Shown: positions 28,172-36,190 of the stretch, piece after piece
Layout: every line of letters starts with the position of its first letter
Position numbering within the stretch: the first letter of the stretch is position 1
Origin: Flavobacteriales bacterium
Lineage (GTDB): Bacteria > Bacteroidota > Bacteroidia > Flavobacteriales_D > Crocinitomicaceae
Direction of reading: 5' to 3'
NCBI GenBank assembly: GCA_013373595.1
Contig: JABXHO010000023.1
Coordinates: 1 to 60,985 of the forward strand
Length of the DNA: 60,985 nucleotides
Notes under the pieces: generated by a model
What the model was told of the DNA's origin: nothing
What the model saw: only the letters and a program-made list of their open reading frames with translations
Database searches by the model: none
Made by a program: the position numbers and the translations under genes

Positions 28172-29506
28172 ATGGTATCTATTGCAGCATTTGCGATAAT
28201 TTCATTGGCAGGATTTGGATTCTTTGCCTGGAATATGTTGAAAATAAGGTCGAACATCCTCATGGGACGCGATGTTGACCGATCAGACAACAAATCTGAA
28301 CGTTTGAAAACGATGTTGTTGGTCGCGTTTGGACAAAAGAAAATGTTCTCGCGTCCAATTCCAGCATTTTTGCACTTCGCGATTTACGCAGCATTCATCA
28401 TCACGCAAATCGAATTGATCGAGATCGTTGTAGATGGATTATCGGGAGAACACCGTATTTTCAGAGAAGCACTCGGAGGATTTTACACCTTCATGATTAG
28501 TTTCATTGAAATCTTATCGCTACTCGCATTGATCGCAACAATTGCTTTCCTTTCTAGAAGAAATTTATTGAAGATCCCTCGTTTCAACATGAAAGAAATG
28601 AAGGGGTGGCCGAAAATTGACGGTAACATGATTCTTTTCATGGAACTTATCTTGGTTTGCTGCATTTTCACAATGAATGGAGCGGATGAAGTGGCCTACA
28701 ATCGTGGTTATATGCACGACGGTGTTCTACATCAAGGATCTTACGGTTTTGCTATCAGTAGCTTTATCGGGCCTTTATTGTTTGATGGTTTGAACGACGC
28801 AACCTTGCACACACTTGAGAGAATCGGGTGGTGGGGACACATCGCAATGGTATTCGCATTCTTAAACTACCTTCCATATTCGAAGCACTTGCACATTTTG
28901 TTTGCATTCCCAAATACCTACTACTCTAACTTGGAGGCGAAAGGACGTTTGACGAACATGGAATCGGTGACGAACGAAGTAAAGTTGATGATGGACCCAA
29001 CAGCAGATCCGTTTGCAGTACCTGCAGAAGGAGCGGCAGAGCCACAGAGATTTGGAGCAAAAGACGCAACCGATTTAACATGGAAAAATCTTTTGGATAG
29101 CTATTCGTGTACAGAATGTGGACGTTGTACGTCATCTTGTCCAGCCAATATCACTGGGAAGTTGCTTTCTCCACGTAAAATTATGATGGATACGCGTGAT
29201 CGTATTGAAGAAATTGGAAACAATGTGCGTAAGCACGGAAAAGATCACGATGATGGAAAGAGCCTCTTGGGTGATTACATCACGGAAGAAGAAATTTGGG
29301 CTTGTACTTCATGTAACGCATGTGTGCAGGAATGTCCGGTAAACATCGATCCATTGTCAATTATTGTTGATTTACGTCGCTATTTAGTGATGGAGGAATC
29401 GAAAGTTCCGTCTGAATTGACAGGAATGTTGACAAATATTGAGAATAACGGTGCACCGTGGCAATTTAGTCCAACTGACCGATTGAATTGGAAAGACGAA
29501 GCATAA
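28172..29506 (+). CDS. membrane 4Fe-4S oxidoreductase, HdrC/GlpC-like
   Basis: 444 residues with about five membrane helices in the first 250 (for example YAAFIITQIELIEIV and ILVCCIFTMNG) then a cytosolic ferredoxin domain with two 4Fe-4S motifs, CTECGRCTSSCPA (near 312) and CTSCNACVQECPV (near 380). The layout is that of a membrane-bound electron-transfer subunit such as DsrM/HdrE plus HdrC fused. With the CCG protein two genes on (HdrB-like), it probably shuttles electrons between a quinone pool and an unknown acceptor. Electron donor and acceptor cannot be read. Confidence 0.85.
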   Translation: MVSIAAFAIISLAGFGFFAWNMLKIRSNILMGRDVDRSDNKSERLKTMLLVAFGQKKMFSRPIPAFLHFAIYAAFIITQIELIEIVVDGLSGEHRIFREALGGFYTFMISFIEILSLLALIATIAFLSRRNLLKIPRFNMKEMKGWPKIDGNMILFMELILVCCIFTMNGADEVAYNRGYMHDGVLHQGSYGFAISSFIGPLLFDGLNDATLHTLERIGWWGHIAMVFAFLNYLPYSKHLHILFAFPNTYYSNLEAKGRLTNMESVTNEVKLMMDPTADPFAVPAEGAAEPQRFGAKDATDLTWKNLLDSYSCTECGRCTSSCPANITGKLLSPRKIMMDTRDRIEEIGNNVRKHGKDHDDGKSLLGDYITEEEIWACTSCNACVQECPVNIDPLSIIVDLRRYLVMEESKVPSELTGMLTNIENNGAPWQFSPTDRLNWKDEA

Positions 29507-29935
29507 ATGGAGGAGAAGGAAAGTAAGCTGATCGAAACGAAGGTAGATGGAGAAACTGTCTCTCCAATCCTTCCGGAGAATATCAAGAATTATTTGATTG
29601 ATATCGATGGAACGATAACGGAAGATGTTCCCAATGAGGAGCCTGAGCGAATGGCAACTTGTGAGCCGTTCCCAGATGCCTTAAAAACATTGAACGAATG
29701 GTACGATCACGGTCATATCATTACGTTTTTTACATCCCGTTTGGAAGAACACCGAGAAGTGACTGAGGCGTGGTTAAAAAAGCACGGTTTCAAGTATCAC
29801 GGAATGGTCATGGGAAAGCCAAGAGGAGGGAATTACCATTGGATCGACAATCACATGGTGAGAGCGACGCGTTACGATGGGAAGTTCACTCACCTCGTTG
29901 AAAAAGAAGTGAATATTCAAGTATTTGAAGAATAA
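29507..29935 (+). CDS. HAD-like small phosphatase-type protein
   Basis: 142 residues that begin directly at the stop of the previous gene (no gap). The HAD motifs are YLIDIDGTITEDV (motif I, both Asp), FFTSRLEEHREV (motif II Ser/Thr) and MVMGKPRGGNYHWIDN (motif III Lys and Asp). Homologues in Bacteroidota databases are sometimes labelled phosphoheptose isomerase, but the SIS fold is not present; the residues fit a small HAD phosphatase. Its conserved place inside an Fe-S operon suggests a role in the same pathway, perhaps on a phosphorylated or damaged metabolite, but that is inference. Confidence 0.75.
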   Translation: MEEKESKLIETKVDGETVSPILPENIKNYLIDIDGTITEDVPNEEPERMATCEPFPDALKTLNEWYDHGHIITFFTSRLEEHREVTEAWLKKHGFKYHGMVMGKPRGGNYHWIDNHMVRATRYDGKFTHLVEKEVNIQVFEE

Positions 29936-29938
29936 ATT

Positions 29939-30727
29939 ATGAGTTTGCACGTACCAACAATGGCCGAAAAAATGGCGGCAGGAGAATCACCAGAGATTTT
30001 ATTCTGGGTGGGATGTTCTGGAAGTTTTGATGATCGAGCGAAGAAGATCACAAAAGCACTTGTGAAAATTTTGAATGAGTGCAAAGTGGATTTTGCCGTA
30101 CTTGGAACAGAAGAAAACTGTACAGGTGATCCAGCAAAGCGAGCAGGAAACGAGTTTACGTTCCAAATGCAAGCAATGATGAACATTCAAGTGTTGGATG
30201 GTTACGAAGTAAAAAAGATCGTAACGGGATGTCCGCACTGCTTCAATACGTTGAAAAATGAATACCCTGAATTGGGAGGTAACTACGAAGTAATTCACCA
30301 TACACAATTGATCCAAGAGTTAATCAACCAAGGGAAATTGGCGTTGAAAGGTGGAGGAACATTCAAAGGAAAGAAGATTACGTTCCACGATCCATGTTAC
30401 TTAGGACGTGCGAATGATGTATACGACGCACCGCGCGAATTGATCGAGAAGCTTGATGCTGAAATGGTGGAGATGAAACGTTGCAAAACAAAAGGTCTTT
30501 GCTGTGGAGCTGGAGGAGCTCAAATGTTTAAGGAAGCAGAAAAAGGAAACAAGGAAATCAACGTAGAACGTACAGAAGATGCCTTGGAAACAAATGCGAA
30601 TATCATCGCAACAGGTTGTCCTTTCTGTAATACCATGATGACGGACGGCGTGAAAAACTTCAATAAAGAAAATGAGATTGAAGTATTAGACGTAGCAGAG
30701 TTAATCGCGAATGCAGCAGATTTATAG
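29939..30727 (+). CDS. (Fe-S)-binding CCG-domain protein, HdrB/GlpC-like
   Basis: 262 residues with two Cys-rich CCG domains: the first around GCSGSFDDR, ATGCPHC-like TGCPHCFNTLKNEYP and the second around HDPCYLGRANDVYDAPRELI, LCCGAGGAQMF and ATGCPFCNTMM. The paired cysteines bind noncubane Fe-S clusters in HdrB-type disulfide reductases and in lactate utilisation proteins. It is likely the cytosolic partner of the upstream membrane subunit. The gene is only 3 bp after the HAD-like gene and the next one starts 1 bp past its stop, so the four form one operon. Confidence 0.88.
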   Translation: MSLHVPTMAEKMAAGESPEILFWVGCSGSFDDRAKKITKALVKILNECKVDFAVLGTEENCTGDPAKRAGNEFTFQMQAMMNIQVLDGYEVKKIVTGCPHCFNTLKNEYPELGGNYEVIHHTQLIQELINQGKLALKGGGTFKGKKITFHDPCYLGRANDVYDAPRELIEKLDAEMVEMKRCKTKGLCCGAGGAQMFKEAEKGNKEINVERTEDALETNANIIATGCPFCNTMMTDGVKNFNKENEIEVLDVAELIANAADL

Positions 30728-30728
30728 T

Positions 30729-31175
30729 ATGAGTTGGAACAATCTTTCCCCATCTTCCAAAGTTTGGATTTACAAAGCCAATCGCGAATTGACTGCCTCG
30801 GAGCAGGATTTCATCCGTAAGGAATTAGATGTATTTATTCCTCAGTGGGCAGCACATGGCAATAGTTTGTTCGGTGGAGCAGAGGTAGTGGAAAATTGGT
30901 TTGTCGTGTTAGCAGTGGATGAATCGCAAACGATGGCTTCTGGCTGTTCAATCGATACTTCTGTCCAATTCATGAAAGCTTTGGGGAAAGAATTGAATGT
31001 GGATTTCTTTGATCGTATGAACGTATTGATTTCAGATGCTGGAGAGAAGAAACAAGTACACTTTTCTGAAATTGGCAATCATCCTGAAGCGAAAATTTAC
31101 AATCCACTGGTTTCAACCCTTGGAGAATTCACATCAAACTGGTTGGTTCCCGTGAGTGAAAGTCAATTTGCGTAA
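30729..31175 (+). CDS. conserved Bacteroidota protein of unknown function
   Basis: 148 residues from ATG 30729 (MSWNNLSPSSKVWIYKANRE); a longer start at 30711 overlaps the previous gene and is not needed. No membrane segment or known catalytic motif is visible; conserved-looking features are SSKVWIY, FFGGAEV-like SLFGGAEVVENWFVVLAVDE and the SGCSIDTSVQFMKALG block with one Cys. Homologues in databases often carry the label ABC transporter ATPase, but there is no Walker A, Q loop or LSGGQ, so that label is wrong. Conserved operon position suggests a partner of the Fe-S proteins. Confidence 0.7.
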   Translation: MSWNNLSPSSKVWIYKANRELTASEQDFIRKELDVFIPQWAAHGNSLFGGAEVVENWFVVLAVDESQTMASGCSIDTSVQFMKALGKELNVDFFDRMNVLISDAGEKKQVHFSEIGNHPEAKIYNPLVSTLGEFTSNWLVPVSESQFA

Positions 31176-31260
31176 TTTCATCATTTGATTTTTTGACGGA
31201 CTCCGCAAGTATTGATTAATCCCGATGAGCATTGAGGCTCTCCAAGTGCGTAGGTAATTT

Positions 31261-32268
31261 TCAATCCTTCAATCGTTTCTCTTTCTTCTTTTCCTTTAAC
31301 CGAATTCCACCAACCAATTTCCATTGATAATAGATTTGATTGTAGCGCATTTCACGGAATCGGATCGATTTAATGTCGAAATCACTCACAATCCAGAAGA
31401 AATAATCTGGTTTCGAATATCCAGCAATTAATCGAAGGTCGATGCGTGGAGCTAAACCAAGAACACCTCGCGTAGTAGTTCCAAACGAATAGGTCTTCGC
31501 TTGTACTACGGCTCCAAGTCCTCCGAAGACAGAAAATTGCCAATTGTTGATCCGTCCAACGTATGCATATCCGGGCACAACTCCCAAATCCAAAGCGTTG
31601 ATGCTTTGTGCGAATGACTTGGATTGAGTGGTATCAATGAGTTCTTCTGGAGTTATTGCGTCCCATTTGTTGTTGATGCCAAATTGATTGAGAGTTCCTT
31701 TCACATAAATGGTGCCTTCTGGTTTCGTGTAATGTCCAACTTTTCCGAAAACAGCTGCCATTTTGAAATGATCATTGCGGAAATACCATCCATTAATCGA
31801 TAAGCTATGAGCGATGGTATTTGGACGAAATAAATGAGGACGTAAATCATTCAATGTGTCGTTCCAGTTTTTCGCATTCACGATAACAAAACCTTCGTTA
31901 TAGCGCCATTCAGCATCCCAAAAGGTTTTCTTTAAACTGAAGCTCGTTCCAATATTGAACAATTGAGATTTCCCAAATCGACTGTCGGGACGTAAGTTTC
32001 CTGGGATACCAAAACCTATTCGCAAACCGAACCATTTGTACTTGATCCCAAGCCCCATGGTAAGTTGAAGGTTGTGCTTGAATTTCAACTTCTTAACCCC
32101 TTCGTTATAATTGTCTTTGATAGAAAAAGGCGCAGAGTTGAATCCCAAATCACTAAACAATACAACACGTTCCTTGTACAATTGGTAAGGAATGGTATCG
32201 TTTGTCTCTTGGGAGTAGGATGATCCAATGGAAATCATCAGAAATAAGAAAACAATCCGCATTTTCAT
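31261..32268 (-). CDS. DUF4421 outer-membrane protein
   Basis: 335 residues from ATG 32268 with signal peptide (MKMRIVFLFLMISIGSSYSQ). The body consists of amphipathic strands with conserved FNSAPFSIKDN-like segments, GLGIKYKWFGLRIGFGIPG and the final YNQIYYQWKLVGGIRLK, as in the DUF4421 family of Bacteroidota barrels (function unknown). The start is fixed by TATTTTTG at 32273-32280, 4 nt upstream. It is the only minus-strand gene in this region; the stop lies 85 bp from the Fe-S operon. Confidence 0.78.
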   Translation of the reverse strand: MKMRIVFLFLMISIGSSYSQETNDTIPYQLYKERVVLFSDLGFNSAPFSIKDNYNEGVKKLKFKHNLQLTMGLGIKYKWFGLRIGFGIPGNLRPDSRFGKSQLFNIGTSFSLKKTFWDAEWRYNEGFVIVNAKNWNDTLNDLRPHLFRPNTIAHSLSINGWYFRNDHFKMAAVFGKVGHYTKPEGTIYVKGTLNQFGINNKWDAITPEELIDTTQSKSFAQSINALDLGVVPGYAYVGRINNWQFSVFGGLGAVVQAKTYSFGTTTRGVLGLAPRIDLRLIAGYSKPDYFFWIVSDFDIKSIRFREMRYNQIYYQWKLVGGIRLKEKKKEKRLKD

Positions 32269-32272
32269 CACG

Positions 32273-32280
32273 CAAAAATA
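32273..32280 (-). promoter_or_regulatory. -7 promoter box TATTTTTG, 4 nt before ATG
   Basis: TATTTTTG then CGTG then ATG 32268 on the minus strand; the predicted start site is the A of the start codon. Confidence 0.5.
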
Positions 32281-32412
32281 AGGAGAACTGCTCAATTAGT
32301 AAGAATTGCATTCTTTCAAGTTGTATTCAGTTTTTTCTCTTCTAAATGGATAAGATGAATTTTGAAAAGGCTGTTACTTTCTTGCCAGCGGGTTAATAAG
32401 TTCACGTTCGAA

Positions 32413-32442
32413 TTGTTAAACAAGAAAAAGAACTTATTTTTG
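32413..32442 (+). promoter_or_regulatory. full Bacteroidota promoter (TTG-N19-TATTTTTG)
   Basis: TTG at 32413-32415 and TATTTTTG at 32435-32442 with a 19-nt spacer match the -33/-7 consensus. It lies 17 nt upstream of the methyltransferase ATG at 32460. Confidence 0.65.
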
Positions 32443-32459
32443 TCGAATAGTCAAAACAC

Positions 32460-33230
32460 ATGAAGAAGCTCTATAAATTCCTACTGAACAAACTTCCACG
32501 ACCTCTTTTAATTCGTTTGAGTTATCCATTCAAGAAGGTTGCACCACTTTTGTACAAAGGTGATAACGTGGAATGTCCAGTTTGTGAGCGTTCTTTCAGA
32601 AAGTTTCTGTCTTACGGTTCGGATGTAGCGCACAGAGAGAATGTGTTGTGTCCATACGATTTAACCTTGGAGCGACACCGATTAATGTGGTTGTACCTCA
32701 AAAATCACTCTGATTTCTTTACGAAAGAAAACTTGAAAGTACTTCACATTGCGCCCGAGCAGTGTTTTCATAAGACCTTCAAGAATCAAAAAAACTTGGA
32801 TTATTTGACAGGAGATTTGGTTTCTCCAATCGCTGACATGCACTTCGACTTGCACGATATTCCGTTAGAAGATAATCAGTTCGAAGTTATTTTCTGTAAT
32901 CATGTGATGGAACATGTACAGGACGCGATTCAATGTATGAGTGAATTGTACCGTGTAATGAAACCAGGTGGCTGGGGAATTATGCAAGTACCACAAGATT
33001 TGAATAGGGCAGAGACTTACGAAGATTGGTCAATCACAAGCCCTGAAGAACGAGAAAAACACTTTTGGCAAAAAGATCACGTGCGCTTATTCGGTAGAGA
33101 TTATCCAGATTGGCTCCGAAAAGCTGGTTTTACCGTAACGGAATTCGATAAAGACGCTCACTATGCCAAAGAACTTCAAGAGCGTTATCGTCTTGGTGAA
33201 AATGAGATGCTATATATAGTATCGAAGTAA
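32460..33230 (+). CDS. class I SAM-dependent methyltransferase
   Basis: 256 residues. An N-terminal part with a zinc-like CPVCERSF and a further Cys in LCPYD (about residues 40-66) precedes a methyltransferase_11 fold: LKVLHIAPEQ (motif I variant, the usual glycines are replaced), DLHDIPLEDNQFEVIFCNHV (motif post-I/II) and MKPGGWGIMQVP (motif III). The order suggests a cytosolic methyltransferase for a sugar, lipid or cofactor. The acceptor is unknown. It has its own promoter and its stop lies in a small terminator hairpin. Confidence 0.8.
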   Translation: MKKLYKFLLNKLPRPLLIRLSYPFKKVAPLLYKGDNVECPVCERSFRKFLSYGSDVAHRENVLCPYDLTLERHRLMWLYLKNHSDFFTKENLKVLHIAPEQCFHKTFKNQKNLDYLTGDLVSPIADMHFDLHDIPLEDNQFEVIFCNHVMEHVQDAIQCMSELYRVMKPGGWGIMQVPQDLNRAETYEDWSITSPEEREKHFWQKDHVRLFGRDYPDWLRKAGFTVTEFDKDAHYAKELQERYRLGENEMLYIVSK

Positions 33231-33243
33231 TTCGATTTTTTTT
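33221..33243 (+). terminator. short terminator overlapping the methyltransferase stop
   Basis: ATCGAA (33221-33226), loop GTAA containing part of the stop codon, TTCGAT (33231-33236), then a T-run to 33243. The stem is only 6 bp and AT-rich, so efficiency may be modest. Confidence 0.55.
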
Positions 33244-33580
33244 ATTGGTTCAAATAGGGCAGGCTTCGAGGGCATCAGTCCAATACCTTCGTGACGAATA
33301 AGTCGAGGCCTGAGGCGCTTGTAATCCGCTTTCTCATGGACAAAACTGGCTATTCGGGCATGCATCCGAATATCAGTAAATACTGCTTTTACTCAATGGA
33401 AAGGTTTAAATATTCGACGGGAAGTCCATTTTGATAATTGTTAATTTTCAGTTATTTTATATGTACGCATACTAAATTTAATTTTTTGGCGTTTTTATTG
33501 TAACGAAGTCAGAGTGGCTGAGTTATAGTACAAAGCCTGCAAGCTTTTAAACCAAACTAGAACAATTAAAACCAGAACTA
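33244..33580 (+). other. 350-bp non-coding stretch with inverted repeats upstream of the sigma factor
   Basis: No gene seen. Two structured parts: CAGGCTTCGA (33260-33269) pairs with TCGAGGCCTG (33303-33312) apart from one G-T, and TATTCGG (33351-33357) pairs with CCGAATA (33366-33372) across an 8-nt loop. The rest becomes AT-rich and should contain the sigma-factor promoter, though no TAnnTTTG box lies near the ATG. Possible leader RNA, small RNA or operator; strand is assumed. Confidence 0.4.
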
Positions 33581-34147
33581 ATGGCAGTGAATCCCATTTA
33601 CCACCAGACCAAATCTACGCTACTGCAAGAGCGTGATTGGATCTCGGAAGCGAAGAAGGATCCGGAGAAATTCGGTCCACTGTACACGAAGTATCATGAG
33701 CAGATATTTCGGTACGTCTATCAACGGATGGACGATCAAGAGCAAGCCTTTGATGTAACATCACAAGTGTTTATCAAAGCGTTAAGCAACTTGCACAAGT
33801 ATGAATTTAGAGGTGTTCCTTTCTCCTCTTGGTTGTACCGTATTGCTAAAAGCGAACTTTACCAGAGCTTTCGCGACCGTAAAGCAAGACGGACAGTCAA
33901 TGTAGATACAGTACACCTGGCAGATATTACCGAAGAATTCGATGATGACGAACTCCTAGCGGACAAAAGCAAACTACTTAAATGTTTGTCTCAACTCCGC
34001 GAAAATGATCTTCAGCTAATTGAACTCAGGTATTTTGAAAAACGCCCCTACAAGGAAATTGGTGAAATTCTCGATGTAACAGAGAACAATGCCAAAGTAA
34101 AAACCTTCAGAGCGTTGGAACGACTGAAAAAACAATTTTTGAAATAA
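33581..34147 (+). CDS. RNA polymerase sigma factor, ECF type
   Basis: 188 residues. Region 2 spans about 28-98 (EQIFRYVYQRMDDQEQAFDV, then FSSWLYRIAKSELYQSFRDR) and region 4 about 133-183 (LQLIELRYFEKRPYKEIGEI with the helix-turn-helix LDVTENNAKVKTFRALERL). The short length and the missing regions 1 and 3 mark an ECF sigma factor. It is 7 bp upstream of a single-pass membrane protein that probably controls it, and a PorG-like barrel gene follows. It may direct envelope or T9SS genes, as SigP does in Porphyromonas; that link is inference. Confidence 0.93.
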   Translation: MAVNPIYHQTKSTLLQERDWISEAKKDPEKFGPLYTKYHEQIFRYVYQRMDDQEQAFDVTSQVFIKALSNLHKYEFRGVPFSSWLYRIAKSELYQSFRDRKARRTVNVDTVHLADITEEFDDDELLADKSKLLKCLSQLRENDLQLIELRYFEKRPYKEIGEILDVTENNAKVKTFRALERLKKQFLK

Positions 34148-34154
34148 TAGTAAA

Positions 34155-35018
34155 ATGGAAAGAACTAAAACCACTTTGGACCGTGAACCGATGACTTCCG
34201 AGACGATCCGACAGAGGCAAAATTTCGATTACGTATTGAAACAAGCAGCTGCTGCGAAAGTCCCAATATGGAAGTCCATCTGGTTCTACGGACCAGTTGG
34301 AATCGCAATGGTAACCTTGGTCGTATCGGCCGTCAGAATGAACCCTAAAAATGAATTGGATGATAATAAAACTACTTTAGCTCAAAATAATGTAACAGGT
34401 TGGACAGGATCAACACAATTAGGTGAACTGGCAACTATTGAAAGTAAGTCTGATATCGAGGATATTGAGAACATCGAGAAAGAGTATACGGCAGAAAAGT
34501 CGTTCGAAGGCTCTATTCCAAACGAAATTCAACGACCAGCAAAAAATGAGAAACCAGCAGTTGTTGAAGATAATACTGTAACGCTCGAGGAGAATACTGA
34601 ATTGAAACCAGAAGTATTAACCGAAGAAAAAAATGTTGCCGATGAAAATCGGATCGAATCGAACAAAACAGTAGAAAAGAAGATTGCAGCACCGGTTGTT
34701 GAAACAAAGAGAGAAACAGTCAAGACAATGCCAAATGTCGCGGGAGTTTTCAATGGGAGAGTGTCACTCTATGATATGTGTTCTACAGGAATTTCGTGCA
34801 ATAATGGCTACCAAGTAGTTTCTTATGACATCCAATACGATAACGGTAGAGGAACAACAGTGGATCGTGTTTCAGGAGGTGCAATTCCTGAATATATCTG
34901 TAATAGTCTAAGACGTTACAATCTCGGAAGTCCAGTGTTTATCACACGAATCGTGGCAATGAATGAAAAAGGACAAACAAAACAGTTACTTTCTATGCAA
35001 ATTGAGCCAACCTTCTAA
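34155..35018 (+). CDS. single-pass membrane protein, probable anti-sigma/sensor with GldM-like end
   Basis: 287 residues. Residues 1-40 are cytosolic (RQRQNFDYVLKQAAAAKVP), 42-61 form one membrane helix (FYGPVGIAMVTLVVSAV), then comes an acidic periplasmic linker (about 70-190, rich in E, K and N) and a C-terminal domain (about 196-287: NGRVSLYDMCSTG, VSYDIQYDNGRGTTV, NSLRRYNLGSPVFITRIVAM and LLSMQIEPTF). The pattern of that last domain resembles the C-terminal domain of the gliding/T9SS protein GldM (PorM). Position after an ECF sigma gene suggests an anti-sigma factor whose periplasmic end senses the T9SS or the outer membrane. No zinc-binding anti-sigma motif is present. Confidence 0.6.
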   Translation: MERTKTTLDREPMTSETIRQRQNFDYVLKQAAAAKVPIWKSIWFYGPVGIAMVTLVVSAVRMNPKNELDDNKTTLAQNNVTGWTGSTQLGELATIESKSDIEDIENIEKEYTAEKSFEGSIPNEIQRPAKNEKPAVVEDNTVTLEENTELKPEVLTEEKNVADENRIESNKTVEKKIAAPVVETKRETVKTMPNVAGVFNGRVSLYDMCSTGISCNNGYQVVSYDIQYDNGRGTTVDRVSGGAIPEYICNSLRRYNLGSPVFITRIVAMNEKGQTKQLLSMQIEPTF

Positions 35019-35164
35019 ATTTGAATCCGTTTAATAAGTATATGAACGTATATCTTCGTTAACAGGTTCGTTTTAATAAAATGTCTTACCTATGTTTGGT
35101 AAAAACTTGAAACATTCCTATTTTCGTACTATATATACTAGAATAATCGTATTAAACCCAAACG

Positions 35165-36106
35165 ATGAAATTATTAACAAGCCTGGTACTACTCTTGTCT
35201 ACTGCATTAACGTATGCCCAGCACACCAATTTCAACTCCCAGCGTAATTGGTCCTTGAACAAAAAGGAAATTATGTTCGGTGGTGGAGCAACGCAGTTTC
35301 TTGGAGACTTAGGAGGGCGAGATCAAATAGGTAAGGATTACAGTTTGGCAGATTTAGATTTGCCTTCAACTAGTTGGAATGGAATGGTAGCATACCGTTA
35401 CCGCTTTCATCCATACTGGGCAACAACTAGCGTTCTTAATGTTGGAATGATTCGCGGAAACGATGCACTCACAAACGAAATCATTCGTGAATCGAGAAAT
35501 TTGCATTTCCGATCTATCATCGTGGAGTTCGAGCAACGTATCGAATGTATCATTTTGGCAAATGAAAAATTTGGTGCTCGATACAGAATCCCAGGAATGA
35601 AAGGATTCAAAAATCACAACGAACAAGTGTATTTGTTTACAGGAGTTGGAGTTAGTTACTTTAACCCAAAAGCAATGTACAACGGTTCATGGACGGCACT
35701 TCGCCCGTTGAGAACGGAAGGTCAAGGTTTGGCCGAAGGTCCAGATGAATACCTTCCTGTTACGCCAACGATTCCTTTTGGTATCGGTTTGCGTATGGGA
35801 ATTGGACGTATGTGGCGTATCGGAATTGAGGCAACATATGTGAAAACATTCTCTGATTATATTGATGATGTAAGTGGAACGTACTACGATCCAAACGCAT
35901 TGGCTTCTCAAGTGAGTCCAACAGCAGCATATTTGTCGAATCCAGCAGTAGAAAATGCTACATGGTTTGCTGCAGGTCAGCAACGTGGAGACAGGCAAAA
36001 AGATGCTTATTTCTACTTAAACTTGGTATTCGCACGAAACATTACATACAAAGATTACGCAAAAGCAAGAAGAGCTCCACGTTGGAAAGGACGTTACAAG
36101 TTCTAA
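35165..36106 (+). CDS. PorG/DUF6089-like outer-membrane barrel
   Basis: 313 residues with signal peptide (MKLLTSLVLLLSTALTYA). The mature part starts with the family-type segment EIMFGGGATQFLGDLGG and AYRYRFHPYWATT, then several long amphipathic strands and a basic end (RRAPRWKGRYKF). The pattern fits the DUF6089/PorG-like barrels; PorG in Porphyromonas ties the outer membrane to the T9SS PorK-PorN ring. Function here is inferred. It lies 146 bp after the sigma/anti-sigma pair and ends in a strong terminator, so it may be the third gene of that unit or a separate one. Confidence 0.65.
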   Translation: MKLLTSLVLLLSTALTYAQHTNFNSQRNWSLNKKEIMFGGGATQFLGDLGGRDQIGKDYSLADLDLPSTSWNGMVAYRYRFHPYWATTSVLNVGMIRGNDALTNEIIRESRNLHFRSIIVEFEQRIECIILANEKFGARYRIPGMKGFKNHNEQVYLFTGVGVSYFNPKAMYNGSWTALRPLRTEGQGLAEGPDEYLPVTPTIPFGIGLRMGIGRMWRIGIEATYVKTFSDYIDDVSGTYYDPNALASQVSPTAAYLSNPAVENATWFAAGQQRGDRQKDAYFYLNLVFARNITYKDYAKARRAPRWKGRYKF

Positions 36107-36134
36107 TTGTTGATATGTTTTGGAATTTATTAAT

Positions 36135-36168
36135 GGGGCGACTTCGGTTGCCCCATTTTCGTTTTTTA
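36135..36168 (+). terminator. strong terminator with TTCG tetraloop
   Basis: GGGGCGAC (36135-36142), loop TTCG, GTTGCCCC (36147-36154) with one G-T pair, then a T-rich tail ATTTTCGTTTTTT. It separates the PorG-like gene from pyrD. Confidence 0.9.
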
Positions 36169-36174
36169 CCTTTG
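36167..36174 (+). promoter_or_regulatory. -7 promoter box TACCTTTG for pyrD
   Basis: TACCTTTG begins inside the T-tail of the preceding terminator and lies 16 nt before ATG 36191. Confidence 0.5.
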
Positions 36175-36190
36175 CCAAAATCCCTTAGGT

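Noticed and set aside
29507-29935. Phosphoheptose isomerase label
   Set aside because: No SIS fold motif; the HAD motifs (LIDIDGT, TSR, Lys and Asp) are present.
30729-31175. ABC transporter ATPase label
   Set aside because: No Walker A, signature or Walker B motif can be found in the sequence.
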